The notes beneath the pieces are model-generated. The model was not told where the DNA came from and did not search any database. It worked only from the letters and a program-made list of their open reading frames with translations. A program made the position numbers and the translations under genes. 64,000 bases of DNA, taken from positions 95,786 through 159,785 of the forward strand of contig NZ_SJSN01000012.1 in assembly GCF_004331675.1 (NCBI RefSeq), given 5' to 3'. This stretch comes from Pedobacter frigidisoli (lineage in GTDB: Bacteria; Bacteroidota; Bacteroidia; Sphingobacteriales; Sphingobacteriaceae). Shown here piece after piece: positions 7,786 through 16,392 of this stretch. Position 1 is the stretch's first letter. The number at the start of each line of letters is the position of its first letter.

Positions 7786-9374
7786 TTATTGCACACTTAA
7801 CGAAAAGCGTTCGTTATCTCCATTTGACTCTTGCCACAATACGACTTTGGTTCCATCTGCCGGATTATTTCCTTTCAGATTAAGGCAGCTTGAGGGCGCG
7901 CATTTTGGTTTCAGCTTATAATATCCATCATAATCATATACTAACTTGAATAGTTTAGCAGAATTATTACTCTGGGTGGTGTAAATTTCAATCGGTGTAT
8001 CGTTTGCCGGATTTGCCCCTGTGACATCTAATGATGAATTCGTATTGTGCTGAGGGATGAGCCTGTAATAACCATAGTCAGATGAAATTATCTTAAATTT
8101 TTGGTTTGCCCCTGCATTCCATTGCCAGATCTGCGCAAGAGATGCAATTGGCGAACCGAGGATTTCCAAAGCACTGTTGGAATTTATTTTCGGGGTTAAC
8201 CTATATACCGAGTTGTTTACGATTCCCCCTGGTTGGGTAACTGGTGTTACCTGCTGCATAATTACCCCGCCAACACACTCTAAAGCTGTAGTAATGTTAT
8301 CAGTTGGCGTGCTCGTCGTCCAGCTATTCCAGATCAAGTTTTTATCTGTCCGCCTGATATTCCATGCTTGATCTGCATTTTGTTTCATCCAGGTATAGTA
8401 GGTACTCCAAAGATTATTGTCTCTAACAAATTCTCCAAGGGCCCTAACGAATTCCGACTGCCAGGTACCCTGTCGGGTCCCCGTTCGTCAAAATACCATT
8501 TACTGTTTTATTATTCCTGACATAATCAACCGATCGTTTGGCATCATCATAATACAACGAATTACCCGTTAAACGGTGAAGATGATTGGCTGCCCCCACA
8601 AAAGCACCTATATTATAAACATTTGCAGAATTGCTTACTGTACCGTTGGGTAAAACATTTTCATAAACGGCGCCTGTTGATGCATTGTATAGTTTAGATT
8701 TAACCCAATTGTATATGGCAATTGACTTATTTAAATAGGTAATATCCTTAGTCGCTTCATAAATATAGCAACCTAAAATAATTTCAGGATTATTACTCAG
8801 CCCCGATTTATCCTGATGCATCCCACCATAAACCGCCACCCAACTCTGAGGTCCATCCACGATCATAAGCGGTTAAAAGCGTATTGAGCCTGACTTAAAA
8901 AAGTCGTATTTCCGGTAATCTGATAACCTCGGGCAAAGGCGATCCCCGCCCATTGGAGATCATCGTTATACTCATTCCAGTTCCAGTGGTAAAGACCACC
9001 GCTTCCTTGATTTTGTTGCAAGAATGTATTTAGCAAATTAGTAATCAGAGTTCTATGTGCAGAACTTTTAGTCCTGAGAAAGACATCTTCAACCATCTGA
9101 ATATCCAATGCCTGCCTCCAAAAATAGTCCTTTGATGGAACGTTAAGCGCTTCTTTATAATATTGGGTATTTGCTGATGTAACCAGAAAACTAGTGTTAT
9201 AGGCATTGAAAGCGGCATCCGCATTGGCATTGACGTCCGACAGCAGGGCACTTGGACCTATAGCCATTTGTGATTTCGGGTGACCCAAATTGGGTCGGGT
9301 AACTCCGGATCTGACTTTTTACACGAAGTCAAATTAAAAGCGGCAACGAAAAGGCAAAACAGTACTAGGGCCAT
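7786..9374 (-). pseudogene. GH76 endo-alpha-mannanase with ricin-type lectin domain, broken by frameshifts
   Basis: Pieces in different frames add up to one lipoprotein enzyme. A lipoprotein signal (FNLTSCKKSD) starts at 9374. The GH76 (alpha/alpha)6 domain follows: NADAAFNAYN at 9250-9150, GGLYHWNWNEYNDDLQWAG near 8970, then YDRGWTSELGGGLWWDAS near 8850. After another frame change come LSNNPEIILGCYIYEAT and YNIGAFVGAANHLHRLTGN. The frame changes again near 8480 to GTWQSEFVRALGEFVRDNN, which runs into a C-terminal RicinB-like lectin (NSSLDVTGANPAND, SCLNLKGNNPADG) ending at 7786. Breaks lie near 9280-9340, 8870, 8825 and 8480. GH76 enzymes cut alpha-1,6-mannan of fungal or yeast cell walls. 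At least four indels argue for real decay, unless the assembly is poor here. Confidence 0.82.
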
Positions 9375-10137
9375 TCTATTCTGTGACTCAGATTTTTGTG
9401 TCTCATAAAGTAAAATTTAAGATTTATATATTTGGTGTTTACAATTTTTTTAAATTGCCATGATCAAACTAATAATTCTACTCATGCAGTTTAATAATAC
9501 AAATTAAACGCTTAATCAATTACATCGTTTGTCAAATTATTCTTATTTTTTGACCACCTGTACTTTTTGAAAAGAGAATTCCCATATTGTGATTTGAATT
9601 GACTGACACTGTACCTAACCTTGGCAATAAAACGGCTTTCTGCCGGAGCGGGATTTTTCTCAGCCAACATTGCACAATCAGTCCCACATTTTTAAATTCC
9701 TGCTGGAGCTTTTCTGAGTACCGGTTTTCTTAAGTTCAGCAATAACCTGTGATTGGTCTTCCCGATCATCGAAGCCCTATGCCCGGGCTTCGATCATCCG
9801 ATTGGTTGCGCCTACAGTTCTCGTCTCCGTGCCATAATAGACTGGAATGGGGAATGGAGAGCTTCAATGAGCCAGTGTTATGCTGATCGCATGGAAAAGC
9901 CTGCAATTAAGCCACTGGTTAAAAAAGCATTAATGGTAAAAGCCTTTTCAAAGTTCCTTTTACCCTAGCAAACTGTAAAAAGCATATCTTGCTTTTCAAG
10001 CCTATGTGCAAAACAGGTTCAAGGCGTTTGCAATCGGGAAGTCGATTGGATTTTGAAAAGTTAAAGTAGGGATTACGCAAGTTTGATATGAGATTTGGTA
10101 TTGGCACGCCGGTTGAAAAGCCCTCATGTTAAATGTC
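9375..10137. other. Large stretch without a recognisable gene
   Basis: About 760 bp. The first 120 bp should include the old promoter of the GH76 gene. One minus-strand frame near 9530-9640 stays open (FIAKVRYSVSQFKSQYGNSL) but matches nothing I can name. The other open frames are short and overlapping. Probably an old gene graveyard. Confidence 0.4.
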
Positions 10138-10168
10138 AAAAAAAAATGGCCAGAATTTCTTCCGGCCA
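10138..10168 (-). terminator. Strong intrinsic terminator of the sus operon
   Basis: On the minus strand a 9-bp stem (TGGCCGGAA / TTCTGGCCA, one G-T pair) with a GAAA tetraloop is followed by nine Ts. It lies about 50 bp past the stop of the GH97 gene, the last gene of the susC-D-E-amylase-GH97 run. Confidence 0.88.
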
Positions 10169-10215
10169 CTCCAAGTTGTAAATTATTGCACAAATTTCCA
10201 GCTCTTAAAAACTTA

Positions 10216-12345
10216 TTATAGTTTGGGATTTGTCAATAATCTGAAATGCACTGCTGCCCCACCACCCGGTGCAAGCATTAATTTAAGAACGCTTTTAGCC
10301 GTCACCTTAATCGTTTTTATCTGATAGTTTTCTGGATTGGTTTTCCATTCTGCATCTTTTCCATCGGCGTATATTGTTGCAGTGTAGATTTGGTTTTTAT
10401 CCAAAAAATCAAGCTTTACGACTGTCTCTCTCTTTTCTCCATTGGTTATCGCTCCTAAAAACCATTCATTTTTACCTTTCGCCTTTCTGGCAATGGTAAT
10501 GTATTCCCCAGGCTCAGCCTCTACTATCCGGGTATCGTCCCAGTCTACAGCAACATCCTGTATAAACCTAAAGGCATCCATATGGGCCGAATAGTTTTCC
10601 GGAATATCAGCTGCCATCTGTAAGGGACTGTACATGGTAATATAAAGTGCTAGCTGCTTGGCCAGTGTGGAATGCATCTGGCGTTCTGGCACCCCAGGCG
10701 CATAATCTCTCAATTTGAATATACCAGGTGTGTAATCCATCGGACCACCTATAAGACGGGTAAAGGGTAAAATAGTTTCATGCTCGGGAGGATTTCCATC
10801 AGAGAAGAAATTCCATTCATTGCCCCTTCCCGCTTCAGATGCCATAAAATTGGGATAGGTGCGGTGAAGGCCGGTTGGACGCGTTGGCTCATGGATGTCA
10901 ATCATCACGTGATGATCTGCTGCCTTTTTGATCGAACGGATATAATGATTGACCATCCATTGCCCGTCATGGTGCTCCCCGCGTGGCACGATACCCGATA
11001 CATAACCAGTTTTTAGTGAACCGTAACCATACCTGTTCATGAAACGGAAAGCGGTGTCCATCTGCCTTTCGTAGCTGGTTGCACTACCCCCTGTTTCATT
11101 ATGCATTATCATCTTCACATTTTTTGCCTTGGCGTAATCAGAAACTGCCTTAACGTCGAAATCGGGATAGGGCGTTACAAAATCAAATTTCTCTTCCTTA
11201 TCGTCGGTCCATTCTTCCCAGCCCTTGTTCCATCCTTCAACCAGGAGACCTTCAATCCCATTTTTAGACGCGAAATCGATATAATGTTTAACATTTTCTG
11301 TATTTGCGGCATGCCGGCCATTCGGTACGTACTTTCCTTCACCATGGAGTGTTTCCATCTGATCAGTATAGTTCCAACTTGTTCTCCCTACCTGCATTTC
11401 CCACCATACGCCCATAAATTTCATTGGTTTGATCCACGATGTATTTTCGATTTTGGAGGGCTCGTTCAGGTTGAGGATCATTTTAGAGGAAAGGATATCT
11501 GTTGCCTTATCGCTCACAATTACCGTACGCCATGGTGTATGAAAAGGGGTACGCATGTAAGCCTTATTTCCCCGCGCATCCGGCACCAGGCTGGATGATA
11601 AACCAAATGTACTTTTATCAACATGCAGTTGCATTGATGGATAATCGATCAGCGCAGCTTCGTGAATATTGATATAAAGACCATTTGCAGCTTTCATCAT
11701 TAAAGGGGTTTGCACAGCGCTTTGGTCTGGAATATTTCCTTCAATCGTTCCGCTAGAGATCAGGCCCCACTTTCTGGCATCTATTGCAGATAAGGGAGAA
11801 GAAGTATATTTATATTCATTAGAATCAAAATCAGCAGGGATCCAGAAAGTTTTATGATCACCCGTCATGTTGAAGGCTGTCAGTTCTTCCTTTACCACAA
11901 AAGATTTTAAATTTTCCTGTACGGGAAATTCATATCTAAAACCTAGCCCATCTTCAAATATCCTGAATACAATATCCAGCAAAATAGATTTTTGCCCCTG
12001 TTGAACCAAATGCACAGTAAGTTGCTTATAGTGGTTTCTAATCTGCGCAACCTCGCCCCAAACCGGTTTCCAGGTTTCATCTACAGTAACAGAGTCAGCT
12101 TTTAGCAACTTGAAATTTTCAGCGAGGGATATCCCCTGATCTAGTTTAAATCCTAAAACAGAGCTTTTTACAGCTTCATTTTTGCCATATGAAATTTGGT
12201 ATACAGGAGTTCCTTGTGCATTGAGGTTAAAGGTAAACCCAACATTTTTCATTTTGAGGGAAAGTGGAACTGATTGCTGGGAAAATCCTTTAAATGCAAT
12301 TACGGAGAGGATCAGGCTTAAGAAGATGGATTGTTTTTTGAACAT
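10216..12345 (-). CDS. susB: GH97 alpha-glucosidase (SusB-like)
   Basis: A 709-residue periplasmic enzyme expected to release glucose from maltooligosaccharides imported by the SusC/D pair. I chose the ATG at 12345 (MFKKQS) because it starts a clean signal peptide (GFSQ); an upstream TTG at 12369 adds eight poor residues. The N-terminal GH97 beta-sandwich (about 25-280) carries FEDGLGFRYEFP; the TIM barrel starts near MKFMGVWWEMQVG. The position of the retaining nucleophile is non-acidic (LKTGYVSGIVPRGE). The catalytic glutamates lie in MASEAGRGNEWNFF and GNPPEHETILPFTR. This pattern is that of the inverting, SusB-type subgroup. It is the last gene of the sus operon, 41 bp after the amylase gene, and ends before a strong terminator. 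Confidence 0.92.
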   Translation of the reverse strand: MFKKQSIFLSLILSVIAFKGFSQQSVPLSLKMKNVGFTFNLNAQGTPVYQISYGKNEAVKSSVLGFKLDQGISLAENFKLLKADSVTVDETWKPVWGEVAQIRNHYKQLTVHLVQQGQKSILLDIVFRIFEDGLGFRYEFPVQENLKSFVVKEELTAFNMTGDHKTFWIPADFDSNEYKYTSSPLSAIDARKWGLISSGTIEGNIPDQSAVQTPLMMKAANGLYINIHEAALIDYPSMQLHVDKSTFGLSSSLVPDARGNKAYMRTPFHTPWRTVIVSDKATDILSSKMILNLNEPSKIENTSWIKPMKFMGVWWEMQVGRTSWNYTDQMETLHGEGKYVPNGRHAANTENVKHYIDFASKNGIEGLLVEGWNKGWEEWTDDKEEKFDFVTPYPDFDVKAVSDYAKAKNVKMIMHNETGGSATSYERQMDTAFRFMNRYGYGSLKTGYVSGIVPRGEHHDGQWMVNHYIRSIKKAADHHVMIDIHEPTRPTGLHRTYPNFMASEAGRGNEWNFFSDGNPPEHETILPFTRLIGGPMDYTPGIFKLRDYAPGVPERQMHSTLAKQLALYITMYSPLQMAADIPENYSAHMDAFRFIQDVAVDWDDTRIVEAEPGEYITIARKAKGKNEWFLGAITNGEKRETVVKLDFLDKNQIYTATIYADGKDAEWKTNPENYQIKTIKVTAKSVLKLMLAPGGGAAVHFRLLTNPKL

Positions 12346-12386
12346 AACAACTGAGTTAATAATGGGCAATGAAAAAGTTTTCTGAT

Positions 12387-13769
12387 TTATTTAGTGAGTA
12401 CAGTATGCTGGTATGGTTGAAAGAATAATTGGCTGCCCAAAGTAACAGGACTACCTGAAAATGCATTTTTCCATGTTCCCTGTAGCACAGGAGGGATATA
12501 ATAGGTAGTGGCATTTCCTCGTATACTGGCAAGGACCAATACTTTTTCGCTACCTGATGACTTGGTAAAAGCCACAACATCATCACTGCTGTAAACAGTA
12601 AGATCGCCTGTTTTAATGGCCGCACTGTTTTTCCTTAAACTGATAATCTTTTTGTACTCAGCTTTCATGTCCGGATTTGTTGTCCAATCTATTGGAGTAT
12701 GGTAAAAGAAATCAATACCCCTGGTGCAGCCTACTTCCTGACCATTGTAGATCATGGGCACGCCTTTCATTAATGCAGTTACCAAAAACGCAGACATTGC
12801 GCCTGTTTTTCCCCCATATACATTAACCGGACTACCATCGGTAAGATAAACATCATGGTTGGTAATGTACCTCACCACTTGCGATCCTGGTAAAGCAGGA
12901 GCAAATTCTGAAGTATTAAAATCTTGCAGAACAGTTGCAGGCGCAGCATTTCCAAATACCTTATTCTCTAAGGCCGAGTAATAGCCAAAGCCATAAACCA
13001 TCTGAAAGCCTGCTTTAAAGTGATCGTTCCTTGTTCCTTCGGCCAGCATTAAAAGTTTGTGCGTTGTAATCCCTCTTAGCGCATCAATGGCCTGTTTCCA
13101 AAAATCAAGCGGCACAAAATCAGCAGCATCACAACGGAAACCGTCAATATTGGCGTTAAAAACCCAATATTTCATTGCATCAATCATGGCAAGCCTCATA
13201 TCTGACTTATTGTAATCAAGCGCTGCAACATCAGTCCAATTGGTTCCTTCCGGGGGGATAATATTACCATTGGCATCTTGTTTATACCAGCTTTTATTGG
13301 TAATCCAGGCATTGTCCCAAGCGGTATGACTGGCCACCCAATCAAGCATTACAGCCATATTCCTGTCATGCGCAGCATTAACCAATGCCCTCAGATCTTC
13401 CATCGTACCGAATTCTGTGTTTACGGCTTTGTAATCCTTAACGGCATATGGAGAGCCAAGCCCACCGGCAGATTTTAATACACCTACCGGATATACCGGC
13501 ATGAGGTAAACCACATTAACGCCTAGTGCTTTAATAGAATCCATTCTGGCCGTTACCCCTTTAAAGGTAGCCTCCTGACTAAAGGCCCTGAGGTTAACCT
13601 GATAGATAATTGCATCCGAAGTATTGGGTACTGCGCTGTATGGAGTGCCATATTGCGGATAAGATGTATCCGAAACAACTTGGTTCCCATCCTTTTTACA
13701 AAAAGTAAAAAGAGAAATGCTAAGGAACAGGAATGCTTTTATGATGATATGCTTCTGATTATTTTTCAT
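12387..13769 (-). CDS. GH13 alpha-amylase, lipoprotein (surface amylase, SusG-like role)
   Basis: A 460-residue GH13 enzyme with a lipobox ending in Cys24 (FTFCKK), so it is probably anchored in the outer membrane and able to cut starch at the cell surface. Conserved GH13 regions are present: nucleophile D214 in GFRCDAAD, acid/base E244 in LMLAEG and the transition-state Asp (D306) in YITNHD. Region I reads LDWVASHT, where most GH13 enzymes have DxxxNH; the Asn is replaced by Ser. The C-terminal beta domain is short. It lies 42 bp after the susE-like gene and 41 bp before the GH97 gene. The paralogue at 19752 keeps the normal region I. Confidence 0.9.
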   Translation of the reverse strand: MKNNQKHIIIKAFLFLSISLFTFCKKDGNQVVSDTSYPQYGTPYSAVPNTSDAIIYQVNLRAFSQEATFKGVTARMDSIKALGVNVVYLMPVYPVGVLKSAGGLGSPYAVKDYKAVNTEFGTMEDLRALVNAAHDRNMAVMLDWVASHTAWDNAWITNKSWYKQDANGNIIPPEGTNWTDVAALDYNKSDMRLAMIDAMKYWVFNANIDGFRCDAADFVPLDFWKQAIDALRGITTHKLLMLAEGTRNDHFKAGFQMVYGFGYYSALENKVFGNAAPATVLQDFNTSEFAPALPGSQVVRYITNHDVYLTDGSPVNVYGGKTGAMSAFLVTALMKGVPMIYNGQEVGCTRGIDFFYHTPIDWTTNPDMKAEYKKIISLRKNSAAIKTGDLTVYSSDDVVAFTKSSGSEKVLVLASIRGNATTYYIPPVLQGTWKNAFSGSPVTLGSQLFFQPYQHTVLTK

Positions 13770-13811
13770 GTTGATCTTATTTAACCCCGATGGTAAACCA
13801 CCGGGGAAAGA

Positions 13812-14888
13812 TTAATTTTTCTTAAGCTTATAATTATAGTTTGATGGATCATGAAGATCAAGTGTAATGGTATAGTTGCCACTGGATGGTACCGTGATAT
13901 TGTTTACCGCAGCATTATACCCGTAAACCGGGCTATCAGCATAAGCAATTTTTCCATTGGCATCAACACCAAAGTCGATATTCCAGGCATTATTGGCTCT
14001 GAATTTAAACGATCCTGTCGACACCATATCAGCAGTTACCGTCCACACCTGTGTAGCCGGGTTATAAGTAAGCTGGGTATCGGTACTCCAGCCTCCCGGA
14101 GAAGCATCGCCCAGGATAGACCAGGTTGTTTTTATGGCCGACCAGGTATTGGTGTTCAGGTTAACCGACACCTGCACATACCCTGCTTCAGGTGCTAAAA
14201 GGCCGGCAGCATTGCCATCAACCGAAATCTTACCTGCTCCCGCATCGCCATAGTTAATATGGTTCCAGTCTCTTGCCGTGGTCATCTTGAAATAATTGGT
14301 TACCCCAGCCGGGATATAAATGTAACCTTCATATATTTTTGGTTGTAAAGCAGCCGCCGTAGGCGCAGTTGCCGGCGACCACCCCTGATAATCGCCAGGG
14401 ATATATAAATGTGGATAAACAGCCTGAGCAAGATAAGTGGTTACCTTAACCGAAACCGCTTTGCTGTAAGTAGCACGGTCCTGATAGGCCTTAACCCTAA
14501 ATACGAGGTTTCCGGTAGTACCACTTCCAATCCCCATTGATAAGGCAAGATCATTGAGATCTTTTCCTTTATAGGATTTGCTCAGCACATCATTACCGAT
14601 TGCTACGCTGGTTGCATTTCCCCAAGCTGCGGCGCCTACAGTATCAGCAGGAACATCAATTTCGAGGGTATAGGTAACCGATGCCTTGATCGGGAAACTG
14701 ACCCCAGGCCATGAAAAAGTTACAACAGCAGAAGTATCCGTAGCCGGAGAAAGTACCACAGCTGATTTATTTGCCGTTAATGAAGAGCTGAACGAAACGG
14801 CTTTTAATACGGTCAGTTCTTTTTCTTTCTTACATGACTGGAAAAGCCCTGCGAAAAGCATGATTATTAGATATATTGAATTTTTCAT
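13812..14888 (-). CDS. susE: SusE-type starch-binding outer-membrane lipoprotein
   Basis: A 358-residue lipoprotein (lipobox LFQSCKK, Cys19). The N-terminal Ig-like region with TFSWPGVSFPIKASVTYTLE is the SusE domain. Two beta-sandwich starch-binding modules follow: LYIPGDYQGWSPATA near 165 and WSILGDASPGGWSTDT near 255, with aromatic residues suited to glucan stacking. It should help hold starch at the cell surface next to SusD. It lies 11 bp after susD and 42 bp before the lipoprotein amylase, which places it in the usual SusE/F slot. No separate SusF is present. Confidence 0.88.
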   Translation of the reverse strand: MKNSIYLIIMLFAGLFQSCKKEKELTVLKAVSFSSSLTANKSAVVLSPATDTSAVVTFSWPGVSFPIKASVTYTLEIDVPADTVGAAAWGNATSVAIGNDVLSKSYKGKDLNDLALSMGIGSGTTGNLVFRVKAYQDRATYSKAVSVKVTTYLAQAVYPHLYIPGDYQGWSPATAPTAAALQPKIYEGYIYIPAGVTNYFKMTTARDWNHINYGDAGAGKISVDGNAAGLLAPEAGYVQVSVNLNTNTWSAIKTTWSILGDASPGGWSTDTQLTYNPATQVWTVTADMVSTGSFKFRANNAWNIDFGVDANGKIAYADSPVYGYNAAVNNITVPSSGNYTITLDLHDPSNYNYKLKKN

Positions 14889-14899
14889 CGATTTGAGAA

Positions 14900-16384
14900 T
14901 TAATAACCTGTATTCTGTTTTAAACCTGGATTGGCATTAAGTGCGCTTGTAGGAATCGGGAACAATAACCTAAATGCCGGTGCGGCAGGTGCAAAATCAT
15001 GGGCAAGCAAAAACTTGTTAAACCTGATCATATCCTGCCTGCGGTGGCCTTCCCAATTTAACTCGAAGCCGCGTTCGTTGTAAACATCCTCTAAACTCGG
15101 GTTGGATGTTAATGCCCCTAAACCTGCCCTTTGTCTCACCTGATCGATAAACGGTTTAGCCGCCGCCGCATTGCCTAAACGTACATTACACTCGGCTTTC
15201 ATCAAGAGGATATCCGCATAACGGTAAATAGGAAAGTCATTGGATTCACCACTACCGTTTTGTGGCGGAACCGGGAAAAACTTCACTCCCCTTATCCCTT
15301 CGTTCGGTCCTGCTCCAGGATTATCAAGCGAAGTCACGTCAGCGGTATAAGTTACCCCACCCGGTTGTGCGCCAACCAGATATTGTTTCTTTCTGATGTC
15401 GGCATTATCATATCTATCATAATAAGGGCGTGGCACAATCGTTCCGTTCCATCCGCTGAAGCCAAAAAGTGCTACACCATTTGGTCCGTTCACACTGCGG
15501 AGTGCGTAAATATTTCTCGAAACAATGTCTGCAGTAGCATAAATGGCAAGAATGGTTTCATCTTCAGGCAGTTTATCGCCAAAGAGTTCATAATACTGAT
15601 AGCCCAGCGGACTTGCAGCATTTGCACCACCAGGATGTAGACTAAAGCTTCCCTGCGACACTTTATCGCAGGCTGCCAGGCAGTCTGCCCATTTAGCTGT
15701 TCCAGTATAAACTTCTGCGTTAAGATAAACCTTGGCTAAAAGTGCATAACCCGCCCATTTATTAAAACGGCCATAATATACACCTCCCTTGGTTTCGGTA
15801 AGTTTATCAACATTATCGGTAAGTTCTTTTACCACAAAGTTATAAACCGTTGTTCTGCTGGCCTGTGGGATTTTATCAACAGTGATGTTGTTATCGGTAT
15901 AAAAAGGTACCGAACCAAAGTCATCAATTAAAAGGTAGTAGAAAAATGCCCGCAATACTTTTGCCTCGGCAATCTTAGAAGCTTCGGCATTTGATTGCTG
16001 CAACTGATCTACTGCTAAATTTGCTGTATAGATCGATTTATAAAGCCAGTTCCAGGTATTGTTAACAATAACTGATGTGGGAAGCCATTGGCGCTGATAA
16101 AGCTGTGCAAAATCGAGCTGCCAATCGCCTGTATTCCGGTGTGGAATAACCTGCTCGTCTGACGACATGGTATTTAAGTCATACCAGCAGTTGTCTGCCC
16201 CGGCATAACCGGTACCCCAGTTTCCTGAAACCTGCGAATAAACATTGGCCAGTGCTACATCGGCTCCTTTTGGCGAACTGTAAAATTCGGAGGCTGAATA
16301 TTTATCGTAAACACTTTCATTTACTTTCTTGCAACCCTGGGTTGCAACCGCTAATATGATAAAGCTTAATAATATTTTTTTCAT
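14900..16384 (-). CDS. susD: SusD/RagB-family starch-binding lipoprotein
   Basis: A 494-residue surface lipoprotein (VATQGCKK, Cys18) that forms the lid of the SusC transporter and binds glucan. SusD hallmarks are the TPR-like helical core (AEAKVLRAFFYYLLIDDFGSV), the C-terminal block with YRYADILLMKAE, FIDQVRQRAGL and NERGFELNWEGHRRQDMIRF, and the ending SALNANPGLKQNTGY. It starts 8 bp after susC, the fixed order of the SusCD pair. A starch substrate is inferred from the GH13 and GH97 neighbours. Confidence 0.95.
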   Translation of the reverse strand: MKKILLSFIILAVATQGCKKVNESVYDKYSASEFYSSPKGADVALANVYSQVSGNWGTGYAGADNCWYDLNTMSSDEQVIPHRNTGDWQLDFAQLYQRQWLPTSVIVNNTWNWLYKSIYTANLAVDQLQQSNAEASKIAEAKVLRAFFYYLLIDDFGSVPFYTDNNITVDKIPQASRTTVYNFVVKELTDNVDKLTETKGGVYYGRFNKWAGYALLAKVYLNAEVYTGTAKWADCLAACDKVSQGSFSLHPGGANAASPLGYQYYELFGDKLPEDETILAIYATADIVSRNIYALRSVNGPNGVALFGFSGWNGTIVPRPYYDRYDNADIRKKQYLVGAQPGGVTYTADVTSLDNPGAGPNEGIRGVKFFPVPPQNGSGESNDFPIYRYADILLMKAECNVRLGNAAAAKPFIDQVRQRAGLGALTSNPSLEDVYNERGFELNWEGHRRQDMIRFNKFLLAHDFAPAAPAFRLLFPIPTSALNANPGLKQNTGY

Positions 16385-16392
16385 GTTCGTTA

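Noticed and set aside
11101..11598. Plus-strand open frame of 165 codons within the GH97 gene
   Set aside because: Antisense shadow of a well-supported GH97 gene; no family features.
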